Part shown: piece after piece, positions 1 to 6,567 of the stretch | Layout of the letters: each line of letters starts with the position of its first letter | Numbering within the stretch: position 1 is the first letter of the stretch | NCBI GenBank assembly: GCA_000310025.1 | Contig: FN649752.1 | Span: 1,347,316 to 1,360,219, forward strand | Direction: 5' to 3' | DNA: 12,904 nucleotides | Origin: Ectocarpus siliculosus | Taxonomy: Eukaryota; Sar; Phaeophyceae; Ectocarpales; Ectocarpaceae | The notes under the pieces: model-generated | Database searches by the model: none | Told to the model about the DNA's origin: nothing | What the model saw: the letters and a program-made list of their open reading frames with translations, nothing else | Translations under genes and position numbers: made by a program

Positions 1-40
1 TTTCCCCCCCCCCCCCCCCCGCCCCCCGCCCCCCGCGCCA
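1..40. repeat. C-rich homopolymer at left edge
   Basis: After TTT the sequence has 17 consecutive C, followed by interrupted C runs. Such tracts commonly stop sequencing or assembly. With the G25 run at the other end, this suggests the window is bounded by assembly breaks. The exact tract length should not be trusted. Confidence 0.8.
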
Positions 41-160
41 AGCGCAGGGGGGCCAAGGAGCACTTCTTACATAGACTTGAGAATTGAAAATTAGTTTTCA
101 CGAAAAAAAGAAAATGGAACGGGACACCGCCGCCACCCCCACAACCTCACCAAGAGACAC

Positions 161-182
161 TACTACTACTACACCTACTACT
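161..182. repeat. CTA/TAC trinucleotide repeat in the intron after the RING-like exon
   Basis: Short imperfect tract of TACTACTACTACTACACCTACTACTC type, directly downstream (minus strand) of the predicted donor at 185. It is a simple repeat with no visible coding role. Confidence 0.7.
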
Positions 183-185
183 CAC

Positions 186-462
186 GTGCGTGGTACTTGT
201 GCCCGCAAGGGCCCCGCAGGTCGGCCCTGCGGACATTGCAGAGATCGCACACCGCCCTCTGGTCCTCCGCGCACCGCTGCTGCTCCTCTTGGGCAACCTT
301 AGCGGCAGCCATCACCTTCTCCAGCGCCGCCGCGCCCAGGGCGGGCTCCGCCTTGACACCGCTGCTGCTGCTGCTGCTGTGCTCGCCAATGCCGCCGTCG
401 CCCGCCGCGATGCTCCCCCCCGCCCCTGCCGTTGCTTGTCCAACGTTCATCCCAGTCCCGTG
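186..462 (-). CDS. Internal exon of a probable RING-H2-like zinc-finger protein (partial gene)
   Basis: The minus strand is open from an acceptor (TTGCCCCCGCAG, exon starting CAC at 462) to a strong donor (C|GTGAGT, exon ending at 186). It gives about 92 codons and a phase-1 end. The first half is low complexity and rich in Gly, Ala and Ser, with a six-serine run from a CTG/CAG repeat. A charged helical stretch (ALEKVMAAAKVAQEEQQRC) follows. The exon then ends in CDLC, ten residues, C-G-H-K-Y-H. The spacing C-x2-C-x10-C-x-H-x2-H matches the first five ligands of a RING-H2 finger, which in known families binds E2 enzymes for ubiquitin transfer. The remaining ligands would lie in a downstream exon, towards or beyond the left edge; I could not place it with confidence in 1-185. 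The start codon is also not visible. The zinc-finger call rests on ligand spacing alone, and the family within RING proteins is unknown. Confidence 0.5.
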
Positions 463-629
463 CTGCGGGGGCAACGTTAGTCAAACACATCAAAGCGTAA
501 TGGAGGTTGGGGGGGGGGGGGGATGTAAGAGATCGTACCACCTACGCACGACGGACAAAACGTTCAGCTGTTTTACCCTTCGATCCTCATCATTTCTTTT
601 CAAAACTTTCCGCTGCTCGCACTCCCACC

Positions 630-962
630 ATGCATAGGTGCGACGTGCCAACAAATGCCTCTGTCGGCGACCTGTCGTCCACCCTCGCGAAGATGCAGCA
701 GATCGTGAACAACCACCTCAACCTGTTGGTGAACGGTCGGTCGCAGCGAGGAGATCCCGCCGCACGTGACTCCCTGATGCACAGAATGGTAAGCTTGACT
801 GCGGACCGTAGTGCTTCTGTCGAGAGTATGTCGGTGCCACCTTTGAGACATACTTCGGACAGTAGCACTAGGGGCCGAAGCCAAGCTTACCATTCTGTCC
901 ATCATGGAAGTCATGTGCTGCGGGATTCCGTCGATGAGACCGACCGTTCACCAACAGGTTGA
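630..962 (+). CDS. Small plus-strand ORF running through the inverted repeat (doubtful)
   Basis: An ATG in good context (CCCACCATGC) opens 110 codons. The first half has an amphipathic stretch (LSSTLAKMQQIVNNHLNLLV) that could form a helix. The second half is Ser/Arg-rich and is simply the other arm of the inverted repeat read in this frame, so it is unlikely to be selected protein. A donor-like GAATG|GTAAGC at 784-793 would end a first exon at about 788, giving a 53-codon start exon. Differences between the two arms are not concentrated at third codon positions, which argues against purifying selection. I do not recognise the product. It could be a first exon, a transposon relic or a chance ORF. 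Confidence 0.25.
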   Translation: MHRCDVPTNASVGDLSSTLAKMQQIVNNHLNLLVNGRSQRGDPAARDSLMHRMVSLTADRSASVESMSVPPLRHTSDSSTRGRSQAYHSVHHGSHVLRDSVDETDRSPTG

Positions 963-992
963 GGTGGTTGTCCACGATCTGCCGCCTTGCAT
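693..992. repeat. Long inverted repeat (about 136-bp arms, 14-nt loop)
   Basis: Bases 698-832 are nearly the reverse complement of 847-982. By eye there are about 19 differences in 136 columns, including one single-base indel, so about 85% identity. The innermost pairing is AGTATGTC (825-832) with GACATACT (847-854), leaving a 14-nt loop that itself contains GGT/ACC. An outer 5-bp match (693-697 with 988-992) lies beyond a short unpaired stretch. No target-site duplication was found at the edges. Transcription in either direction would give a long, imperfect RNA hairpin. It may be an inverted duplication of an exon-like segment, since a GGTAAGC donor-like site occurs in both arms, or a foldback element. 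Confidence 0.85.
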
Positions 993-1413
993 GTAGGAAC
1001 TACTGAAGAACCCCACCGTCGGCCAAAGCCAGAGGTTCTGAGTTCTGAAAGTGCAGGCGCTAGCCGTACACATGTCCATCCCGTGTCGGGCAGAGCACAC
1101 ACGATGCTGCTGCATCCATATTGATGATTAACATCGGCGGGACACCTAGCATAAAAAGCAGCAGCGGCGCATGGTACATATAAATGAGCACCCCGCCCCC
1201 CCCGCACCCGGCCCGCTCTAAATCTACATCACGGATGCAAAAGTAGTTAGATTCTCATGGTATTTTGTAAATTTCGTGATTTCTCTTTGTCAAAGGGGAG
1301 ATGAAAGAAACAGAGAGAGGAGCGGGAGATCGACAAGACCAACGAGTGAGACATGAGAGGTATAGAGTCGATAGAGCAGGCCCAACAGAGCCAGGTCTGA
1401 GAGAGGCTAAACA
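993..1413. other. No gene supported
   Basis: Only short ORFs in conflicting frames are present, with a C-rich patch near 1194-1203. I see no splice-consistent exon, RNA gene or mobile element here. Confidence 0.5.
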
Positions 1414-1547
1414 GTGCAGGGAGGTGTTGCTAGTAGAGTACGCCATGGCGCCGAGTCAAAGCGAGGCCTCAACCGTACCAAGGGTGGTGTTGTATTGTAT
1501 CAGAGTACTCCACGGCGCCAAGTCAAGGAATCTCATCGGAGGCATTG
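1414..1547. repeat. Diverged tandem duplication, about 67-bp unit
   Basis: AGAGTACGCCATGGCGCCGA (from 1435) recurs as AGAGTACTCCACGGCGCCAA (from 1502). The 25-bp cores at 1435-1459 and 1502-1526 differ at three positions. The preceding AGGG-TGGTGTTG motif is also repeated at the same 67-bp spacing. It is non-coding as far as can be seen. Confidence 0.65.
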
Positions 1548-2818
1548 TTTTCTTCGCATAGCGTATGCATACACGTGCTCACGTGCTGCACGCCACGCCA
1601 AGCCAAGCCCATTTGCCCTCGACATTCCCACCGGCTACTCGGCTACTCCGATCTGACGAAACCTAATTCTCCACCAACCAGACGTCTTGCGGGCGTTGCG
1701 AGCGCAACAACCAGCTTGTTCGCCACTGCTGATCAAACCTTGTGCGCTCGCAAATTGCGAATGTCTCCATCACTGCTGTGCGTTCAAATACTTGAAGTTC
1801 CGTCGGTTGGCGGCCAATGCCCCGGGCGCAGTCGTAACGATCAAACAACAGGCAAATTATGTACATATACTCCCAAAGAAAGCACGCATACTTGTAGTTC
1901 GTTGTTTGTCGGTCCGCCTATAGTCAACGTGCATGGCAGAGAAAAAGCACACACCGCATCTCTCCCGATAGACACGATGTGCGCCGTCGGCCTGAGAGAG
2001 TCCTCGCCCCCATATCTCCGTATTCACTTCTACCGGTGGAAAATAAAGCCCGGGATACTTCGGTTTCAGAGCGTTGTCTATCGGTAGAGGAAAACAAAGC
2101 ACCCGGAAAATATTATATTTTTCAAAAATCGTGTTGTATGTACATAGCGGTGCTTGTGCTCATCCTCGCGGAACATTCTTGCAGACTTCAGCTGTGCAGC
2201 GGTGATCTCTCAGGGTATCGAAAACACACATCCCTACTCCCGCAATGTCTGGTGTGGGTCTATATAGTGAGTTCCCGAACCGGGAAGAGGGGGGGGGGTA
2301 TCTACATTACTCGAATGCGAGGTCCATTAGTAACCGCGGCGTTAAGTGGTGTGCACGCCATCGCACGCTTCCTGGGCCGAACTTCAAAACTACAATAGCT
2401 CAGTTGCTCCCTGACCAATGCACCGAGAGCAGCTCTGAAAAAGGCGGTCGCTCTGGAAATAACAAGTACTTGAAATCGTTGTGGGGAAGTAACAAATAAC
2501 AAACGCTCGCTCCAAGGCTTCGGCAAACGTACAGGTTGTTCCTCGCTCCCTCTTGATTGCTAATCGGATCCCGATTTGGGTGAACCGCAACCATAGTTGC
2601 GGGACCACAGTGTCTACTCGCATGCACGGCGCGCGCCCACCTACCCCCATCCACACGAACTCCATCGACCGCCGGGCACAGAGGAGAGAGAGAGCACAAA
2701 AAAGCCAACCCAAAGGGAGAGTGACTGCGCATTGTTGTTGCACGTGCTTGGCGCCGAAAAAAAACATGCATGGGATGTGTTGGTCTGTGGGACAATCTCC
2801 CGTGGGTTGTCGAACCTC
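1548..2818. other. No gene supported
   Basis: Overlapping ORFs in several frames have no recognisable domain, and the longest, on the plus strand at 1545-2087, has irregular composition. A G9 run sits at about 2290-2298. Nothing else could be identified. Confidence 0.5.
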
Positions 2819-2830
2819 AAATGCACAGAC
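2819..2830. repeat. Left target-site duplication of the retroposed element
   Basis: AAATGCACAGAC is repeated exactly at 3191-3202, immediately after the poly(A) tail. The leading As in the right copy cannot be separated from the tail, so at least ATGCACAGAC (10 bp) is a secure duplication. Confidence 0.85.
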
Positions 2831-2891
2831 GAATTGGTGGCTTTCCGTCGGACGAGGCCCGATTTAAAGTCTCTCATGCCGGTCGCCCCGG

Positions 2892-2946
2892 TGGTATAGT
2901 TGGTAGCCTCGTAACCTTCTAGAGGTCAGGTCAGAGGTTCGAATCC
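2892..2946 (+). promoter_or_regulatory. RNA polymerase III internal promoter (A box and B box)
   Basis: TGGTATAGTTGG (2892-2903) fits the A-box consensus TRGYNNARNNGG, and GGTTCGAATCC (2936-2946) fits the B-box consensus GGTTCGANTCC, 44 bp start to start. Between them TAACC/GGTCA can form an anticodon-like stem with one A-C mismatch around a TTCTAGA loop, which would place CTA at 2919-2921. The boxes belong to the retroposon head. Activity here is unproven. Confidence 0.75.
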
Positions 2947-2998
2947 CGGCGTAGGCGAGCTTTTCTTGCAAAGTGAGTTTTTCTCTCGCTTCCGCTCC

Positions 2999-3009
2999 TG
3001 GCCTAGTGG
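2999..3009 (+). promoter_or_regulatory. Second tRNA-like A box inside the retroposon
   Basis: TGGCCTAGTGG followed by ATAGCGC resembles the D-arm region of many nuclear tRNAs. No good B box follows; GTTCGTGTGT at about 3019 is only a weak match. It suggests a dimeric tRNA-derived element whose second unit has decayed or was 5'-fragmentary. Confidence 0.5.
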
Positions 3010-3134
3010 ATAGCGCTAGTTCGTGTGTACACAGAGGCAAGAGAGTGCTGAACTCTTCTCGCATTAAAAATTGAAGGCGAAGTACAGCAGGAGGGGAGGG
3101 TAGAGAGAGGCTCTTCTGTGTGACCACGGGTTGG

Positions 3135-3140
3135 AATAAA
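3135..3140 (+). promoter_or_regulatory. AATAAA polyadenylation-like signal in the retroposon
   Basis: AATAAA lies about 40 nt before the genomic poly(A) tract. The distance is somewhat long for a classical signal but hints that the source RNA was polymerase II made and polyadenylated. Chance occurrence is possible. Confidence 0.4.
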
Positions 3141-3190
3141 CGGCACAAGTGCTGTGAGCGCTGATTTGAAGTGAAGAACAAAAAAAAAAA

Positions 3191-3202
3191 AAATGCACAG
3201 AC
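3191..3202. repeat. Right target-site duplication of the retroposed element
   Basis: AAATGCACAGAC directly follows the poly(A) tail and matches 2819-2830 exactly. Confidence 0.85.
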
Positions 3203-3543
3203 ATCGTGTGAGTTACCGCACAGAGGCCATGTACGCGTTTGGTGTGTGCTTCTCGAGAGCAATAGCTCCCCATGTGGTGTGGCCGCGTCATAACGGTACG
3301 TCACAACAGCAATCTGGCAGTCGGCAAGCGGCGGACCTCTCGGGTTGTTCGCGGTTCGCGGTGGACTGCAGAGATTCGCTTCCATTTGGCAGATCTCCCG
3401 TTAAGACACACGGGCCATTTCTGTCCGGATTTGGGTAGATCCGACTCTTTTATTCTTATATCGAAATGTTATCTGTGATTTCGAGATCTGATTTCTTCGT
3501 TAGGACCTACCCTAACCGCTCTTGTACATTACAGCAACACACC
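3203..3543. other. No gene supported
   Basis: Short overlapping ORFs only. I see no domain, repeat or RNA gene in this stretch. Confidence 0.45.
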
Positions 3544-3738
3544 ATGTCTCGGCGGGTATGCTCAAAGAACAATAACCAGAAAATAGATCGTGTATTTTCA
3601 ACTACTGTAAGCAGAGCCGATGAGAGCGGCAACAACTTCTGTGTTGTCTTCACAAATGCCTACTCGGGCGCCTTCCGTGTTCAGCCTTATGGCAAAGTCA
3701 AACCAGAGGTTGAGACCTGGTTGAGACTACCATTTTAA
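3544..3738 (+). CDS. Possible small ORF or exon, unknown product
   Basis: ATG in good context (ACACCATGT) opens 64 codons ending in TAA. The codons look more protein-like than their surroundings, with many purine-first codons and segments such as GNNFCVVFTNAYSGAFRVQP. The same frame is open further upstream to 3466. A GTAAGC donor-like site near 3607 means that an early exon end is also possible. No domain was recognised. It may belong with the two coding-like stretches downstream on the same strand, or be a chance ORF. Confidence 0.25.
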   Translation: MSRRVCSKNNNQKIDRVFSTTVSRADESGNNFCVVFTNAYSGAFRVQPYGKVKPEVETWLRLPF

Positions 3739-3948
3739 GCAACAAAAAAATTCAAACGTTCCTCGTGAACATTCGTAAAGAGCATACACACACAGCTGTC
3801 GTCATGCCGCCGAGAGCCGCGCCGTTACAACTACTGCAGCTGTATCATAGATAGCCGGTTTCCCTCCACTCACTGAAAAGACTCCACCACATCCCGTTCG
3901 ACTGTGGGTATATCTCGAATGGGTAGTCTTTCTGTGTGTGTTTTATAG

Positions 3949-4064
3949 TGTCTCCACATTACAAACCATTCCGATCTCTCCACACAGCAGTTCATACAGT
4001 AGTACAAGTAGTTCGTGAAGTATTGACACGTAAACAAGATGTAGATTACCGCGAAGAGGACCAG
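3949..4064 (+). CDS. Possible internal exon, unknown product
   Basis: A good acceptor (TTTCTGTGTGTGTTTTATAG, AG at 3947-3948) precedes an open frame that reaches CAG|GTACAA at 4062-4067, a plausible donor, in phase 0. The encoded stretch includes TVVQVVREVLTRKQDVDYRE, which looks helical and charged. The frame stays open to a stop at 4146-4148 if not spliced. I do not recognise it. The minus strand here is also open (4073-3870) with a hydrophobic start, so the strand is not certain. Confidence 0.2.
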
Positions 4065-4297
4065 GTACAACATAGGGCAACTACTGCTGTTGTTCTACCG
4101 GCGCCCACCTTAGCAGGCCAAGGTGTTCCTGGACCACTCCTGGAATAGCAGCAATATAAATAGTAAATACGTAAACTGTAGTCGACACCCGCGGGGATCT
4201 GCTACTACAGCATACTTTTTTCTTTGCACAGGGAACTACTGGGCGTAGATGGTACAGCAGTTGATACAAACATCTGCTCTGGGTGCAATTACAACAG

Positions 4298-4474
4298 CGT
4301 ACTCTACATTTAGTAACTGGACGGAGGAGCGGAGAATCTTCAGGGGGTGGTTCATTCGTTCATGGCGACAAACCTAAACTGCCCAGCAGATTACGCGCTG
4401 TGATGTGCACAGGGGGAGCAGACCCTACCGGGCGTGTAACGGCCGCCCCAAACAGCCAAAATTGTTGTGGCTAG
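4298..4474 (+). CDS. Possible terminal exon, unknown product
   Basis: The plus frame is open from about 4265 to TAG at 4472-4474. An acceptor-like ACAACAG at 4291-4297 would start the exon at CGT in phase 0, matching the donor at 4065. Another very good acceptor (ACTTTTTTCTTTGCACAG) ends at 4231, but this frame has a stop between the two. The product is Gly/Ser-rich, then basic, ending in NSQNCCG. No family was recognised. The link to the upstream stretch is a splice-phase argument only. Confidence 0.2.
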   Translation, partial: RTLHLVTGRRSGESSGGGSFVHGDKPKLPSRLRAVMCTGGADPTGRVTAAPNSQNCCG

Positions 4475-4486
4475 TACTAAGTTTGA

Positions 4487-4505
4487 CCCCCCCCTCCCCC
4501 CCCCC
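4487..4505. repeat. C-rich tract
   Basis: Two runs of C interrupted by one T, a simple low-complexity tract that is prone to length errors. Confidence 0.8.
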
Positions 4506-6348
4506 GGGCCGCTACCTCTGACCCTGCAACCCCAAACTCCAACATAACCTCCCTCCCCTGATGCTGTTGCGAATTGCGGTCGGTGCCACGCAACGAACCC
4601 ATCTACCGAAAACCAACAAGATGCTTCTTACAACATGCTGCACCTAAACAGGGCGCGCGCCCGCTGTTTTGAAACACGACAACAAGGAGGCATTGGCGAA
4701 GATACCCGCCAAGTCGACCAGGAACAACCTTTCACCTCTTTCTCTCTACATGTCGTGTTCCTCTCTATATGGTGTGCCTCTCCCACGTCCCTGCGTAGTG
4801 GATCCAACAAGGCGCGGACCAAAAGGTGGTTTCCTTCCCGATTCGCCGCAGCAAGCTTTTTTTTTTTTTCTTAATACTCCAGTTGTTGTTGGTGTTGTCT
4901 TCACATTAAAAAACACAACGAATCCATCTCTATTATAGAAAAGAGTCTGAGACAGATTAGCAATACACTCATAGCGTCAGAAAGTACCTGTATGTCTACG
5001 ATTTCCCAGGCGGGCTTTTTTCATTTCATTTTCAACTCTCCCCCCCAGGAGACGAAAAAAAAACGAACAAAAAATAATCACGGCGAATCTTCGAAGAAGA
5101 TGTGGTTGGTGGGTGGTGGTTGTTGTACAAGATCTGTTGTGGCAAACTAGAGTCGTGTCCAATGCGTATGGCCTTTTGGGGGTACATTCCACACGCGAGG
5201 GTTTCTTGCTTCCGTGACCTCCTGTGTGTATAGGGCGAATAAGACACAGGTCAACTAACGAAGCACACAGGTCTCACTCTACATTGGATTGGATTTGGAT
5301 ACCAAAAGAGAAAAATGGCCTCGTGTGTTTTTTCTCAAACTGACTTTGACACTTTGACACCTGACCTGACCGGTTCGTTCAAGAGCGCTCAAGGCGGAAA
5401 GTGGCACAAGAAAAATAGAGGCTCGAAAACAAAATGTGCATGCATATGTATGCAAATGCCATTTCCAAAGAATCATGTGCAGCAGTTTGCACACATGCAC
5501 GTAAAACCATCCGTACGCTTCTGCTGTGCGTGTCCTGCCTGTCCAAGCAAACGCGGTGCATGCAAGCATGCACCTAAACCGCAGAATTGCGCGGGCGGCA
5601 GCGCAAAAACACTGCACGAAAGAGCCGGCGGCAAATAATCGCTCTCATTTGATACAATGCAACAGCCACTGCTGCTGCCGTGTTGCTGGGGCTGCCGTAA
5701 CTATCAACGAAAACATGACAGACAGCAGGAGAGAAGGGGACGAGCGCCCTCCCACTAGACATGCACAGCAATCCACTTTCGTCCGGTCGTGATTGATAGC
5801 ACACAGCGTGGGGTGTCGACAACCCAAACTTCAACACGGCCATGCCAAAACACGTGGTTTTTCGGGGGTCACGCACACCCACAACAAGAGAAATATCGGA
5901 AAAAAAAGGAGGCACAGATTTGTGAAGGCATCATTCGTTTGATCTGAAGAGAGGGCGACAAACACACCAACAACGTCCGCTTTTGCCAACGAGAGGGGCT
6001 AGAGGAAGAGAAGACGTATGCTCTCCTCCTGTGGCGGTGCTATGCTTCGTCGACGACAAATCGTACTGAGGTAGTTCGAGTCGCCTCAATTATTAACGGG
6101 GGGGGGTAACGCGCGTTGCCCCTGCTTCCGTCTGCTATATTCTTCATGTGCACGCTTGCGTCGTCAATTTGAAAGAACCAACTGAACTGAACCAGCAATG
6201 CAGCGGGAAACGCGGGAGTGTGCATCAGCGAGAGGCTAACGCCACCGGGCGTGCGCCTCGTCGACAAGAACAAGCTCTCGGGATACGGCGGACTCTAAGC
6301 GAAAAACCTCGCAATACAACGCTCGACACATGTGGGTCGTGAGGGTAC
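4506..6348. other. No gene supported
   Basis: There are ORFs on both strands but none with a recognisable domain. The plus-strand ORF 5315-5638 has a good ATG context and is rich in Cys (FCCACPACPSK), but the surrounding DNA is full of alternating GCATGC-type sequence that yields such residues. A T13 run sits near 4858-4870. I could not identify any RNA gene or mobile element. Confidence 0.4.
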
Positions 6349-6477
6349 CTGTCCAGAAGGATCACCCAGCATCCTGCTCAGCCCATCCATGCACGAAGCT
6401 TCTCCGAAGGCACCGCTGCTGGCATCCCCATAGTGAGTATTCCCCCCGCTCAAGGGAGACGAAGCACCCGTCTCCAT
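6349..6477 (-). CDS. Weak candidate exon, unknown product
   Basis: From an ATG at 6477 the minus frame is open to CTGGACAG|GTACCC, a good donor, with the exon ending at 6349 in phase 0. The 43-codon stretch is Gly/Ser-rich with acidic residues (for example SGGNTHYGDASSGAFGEASC) and has coding-like codon texture. The same frame is open upstream to 6567, so this may be an internal exon with an earlier start. No domain or matching neighbouring exon was found, and it may be chance. Confidence 0.15.
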
Positions 6478-6567
6478 GTCACCCGCCTCTTGACACTCTA
6501 TCCGGTCCCAGCAGCAAGTGGCACAAAAACACCCCCCCGCGCTACGGCCCCTGCTGTCTCGACTCAA

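Larger units (their letters stand above)
2831..3190 (+). mobile_element. tRNA-related retroposon (SINE-like), about 360 bp, with poly(A) tail and target-site duplication
   Basis: The segment lies between copies of AAATGCACAGAC and ends in a run of As, the hallmark of LINE-mediated retroposition on the plus strand. In order it holds a 5' lead of about 54 nt; a tRNA-like head (2885-2956) with perfect-looking A box (2892-2903) and B box (2936-2946); T-runs at 2961-2964 and 2978-2982; a second tRNA-like A box (TGGCCTAGTGG, 2999-3009); a unique body; AATAAA at 3135-3140; and the tail from about 3180. The tRNA head is degenerate: about four of seven acceptor pairs form and the T stem is broken, so it is not a working tRNA gene. 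The T-runs would tend to stop RNA polymerase III, and AATAAA sits about 40 nt before the tail. The inserted copy may therefore have come from a Pol II transcript. The minus-strand ORF across it (AGIRTSDLTSRRLRGYQ) is the usual artefact of translating a tRNA-derived repeat. Confidence 0.8.

Noticed and set aside
2885-2956. Functional tRNA gene
   Set aside because: A and B boxes are good but the acceptor stem has only about four of seven pairs and the T stem is broken; it lies inside a retroposed element.
2864-3385. Minus-strand ORF of 173 codons with AGIRTSDLTSRRLRGYQ-like text
   Set aside because: This is the antisense translation of the tRNA-like head and body of the retroposon, a well-known artefact.
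4635-4938. Plus-strand ORFs with retroelement-like wording in one frame
   Set aside because: No protease, reverse transcriptase or zinc-knuckle motif could be found, and the frames end in a poly(T) artefact.
5315-5638. Cys-rich plus-strand ORF with a good start context
   Set aside because: Cysteines come from GCATGC-like and TGC-rich DNA without regular spacing; no family recognised. Kept only as a remark in the intergenic entry.
6060-6085. B-box-like GTTCGAGTCGC as part of a tRNA
   Set aside because: No A box at the proper distance upstream and no cloverleaf stems.
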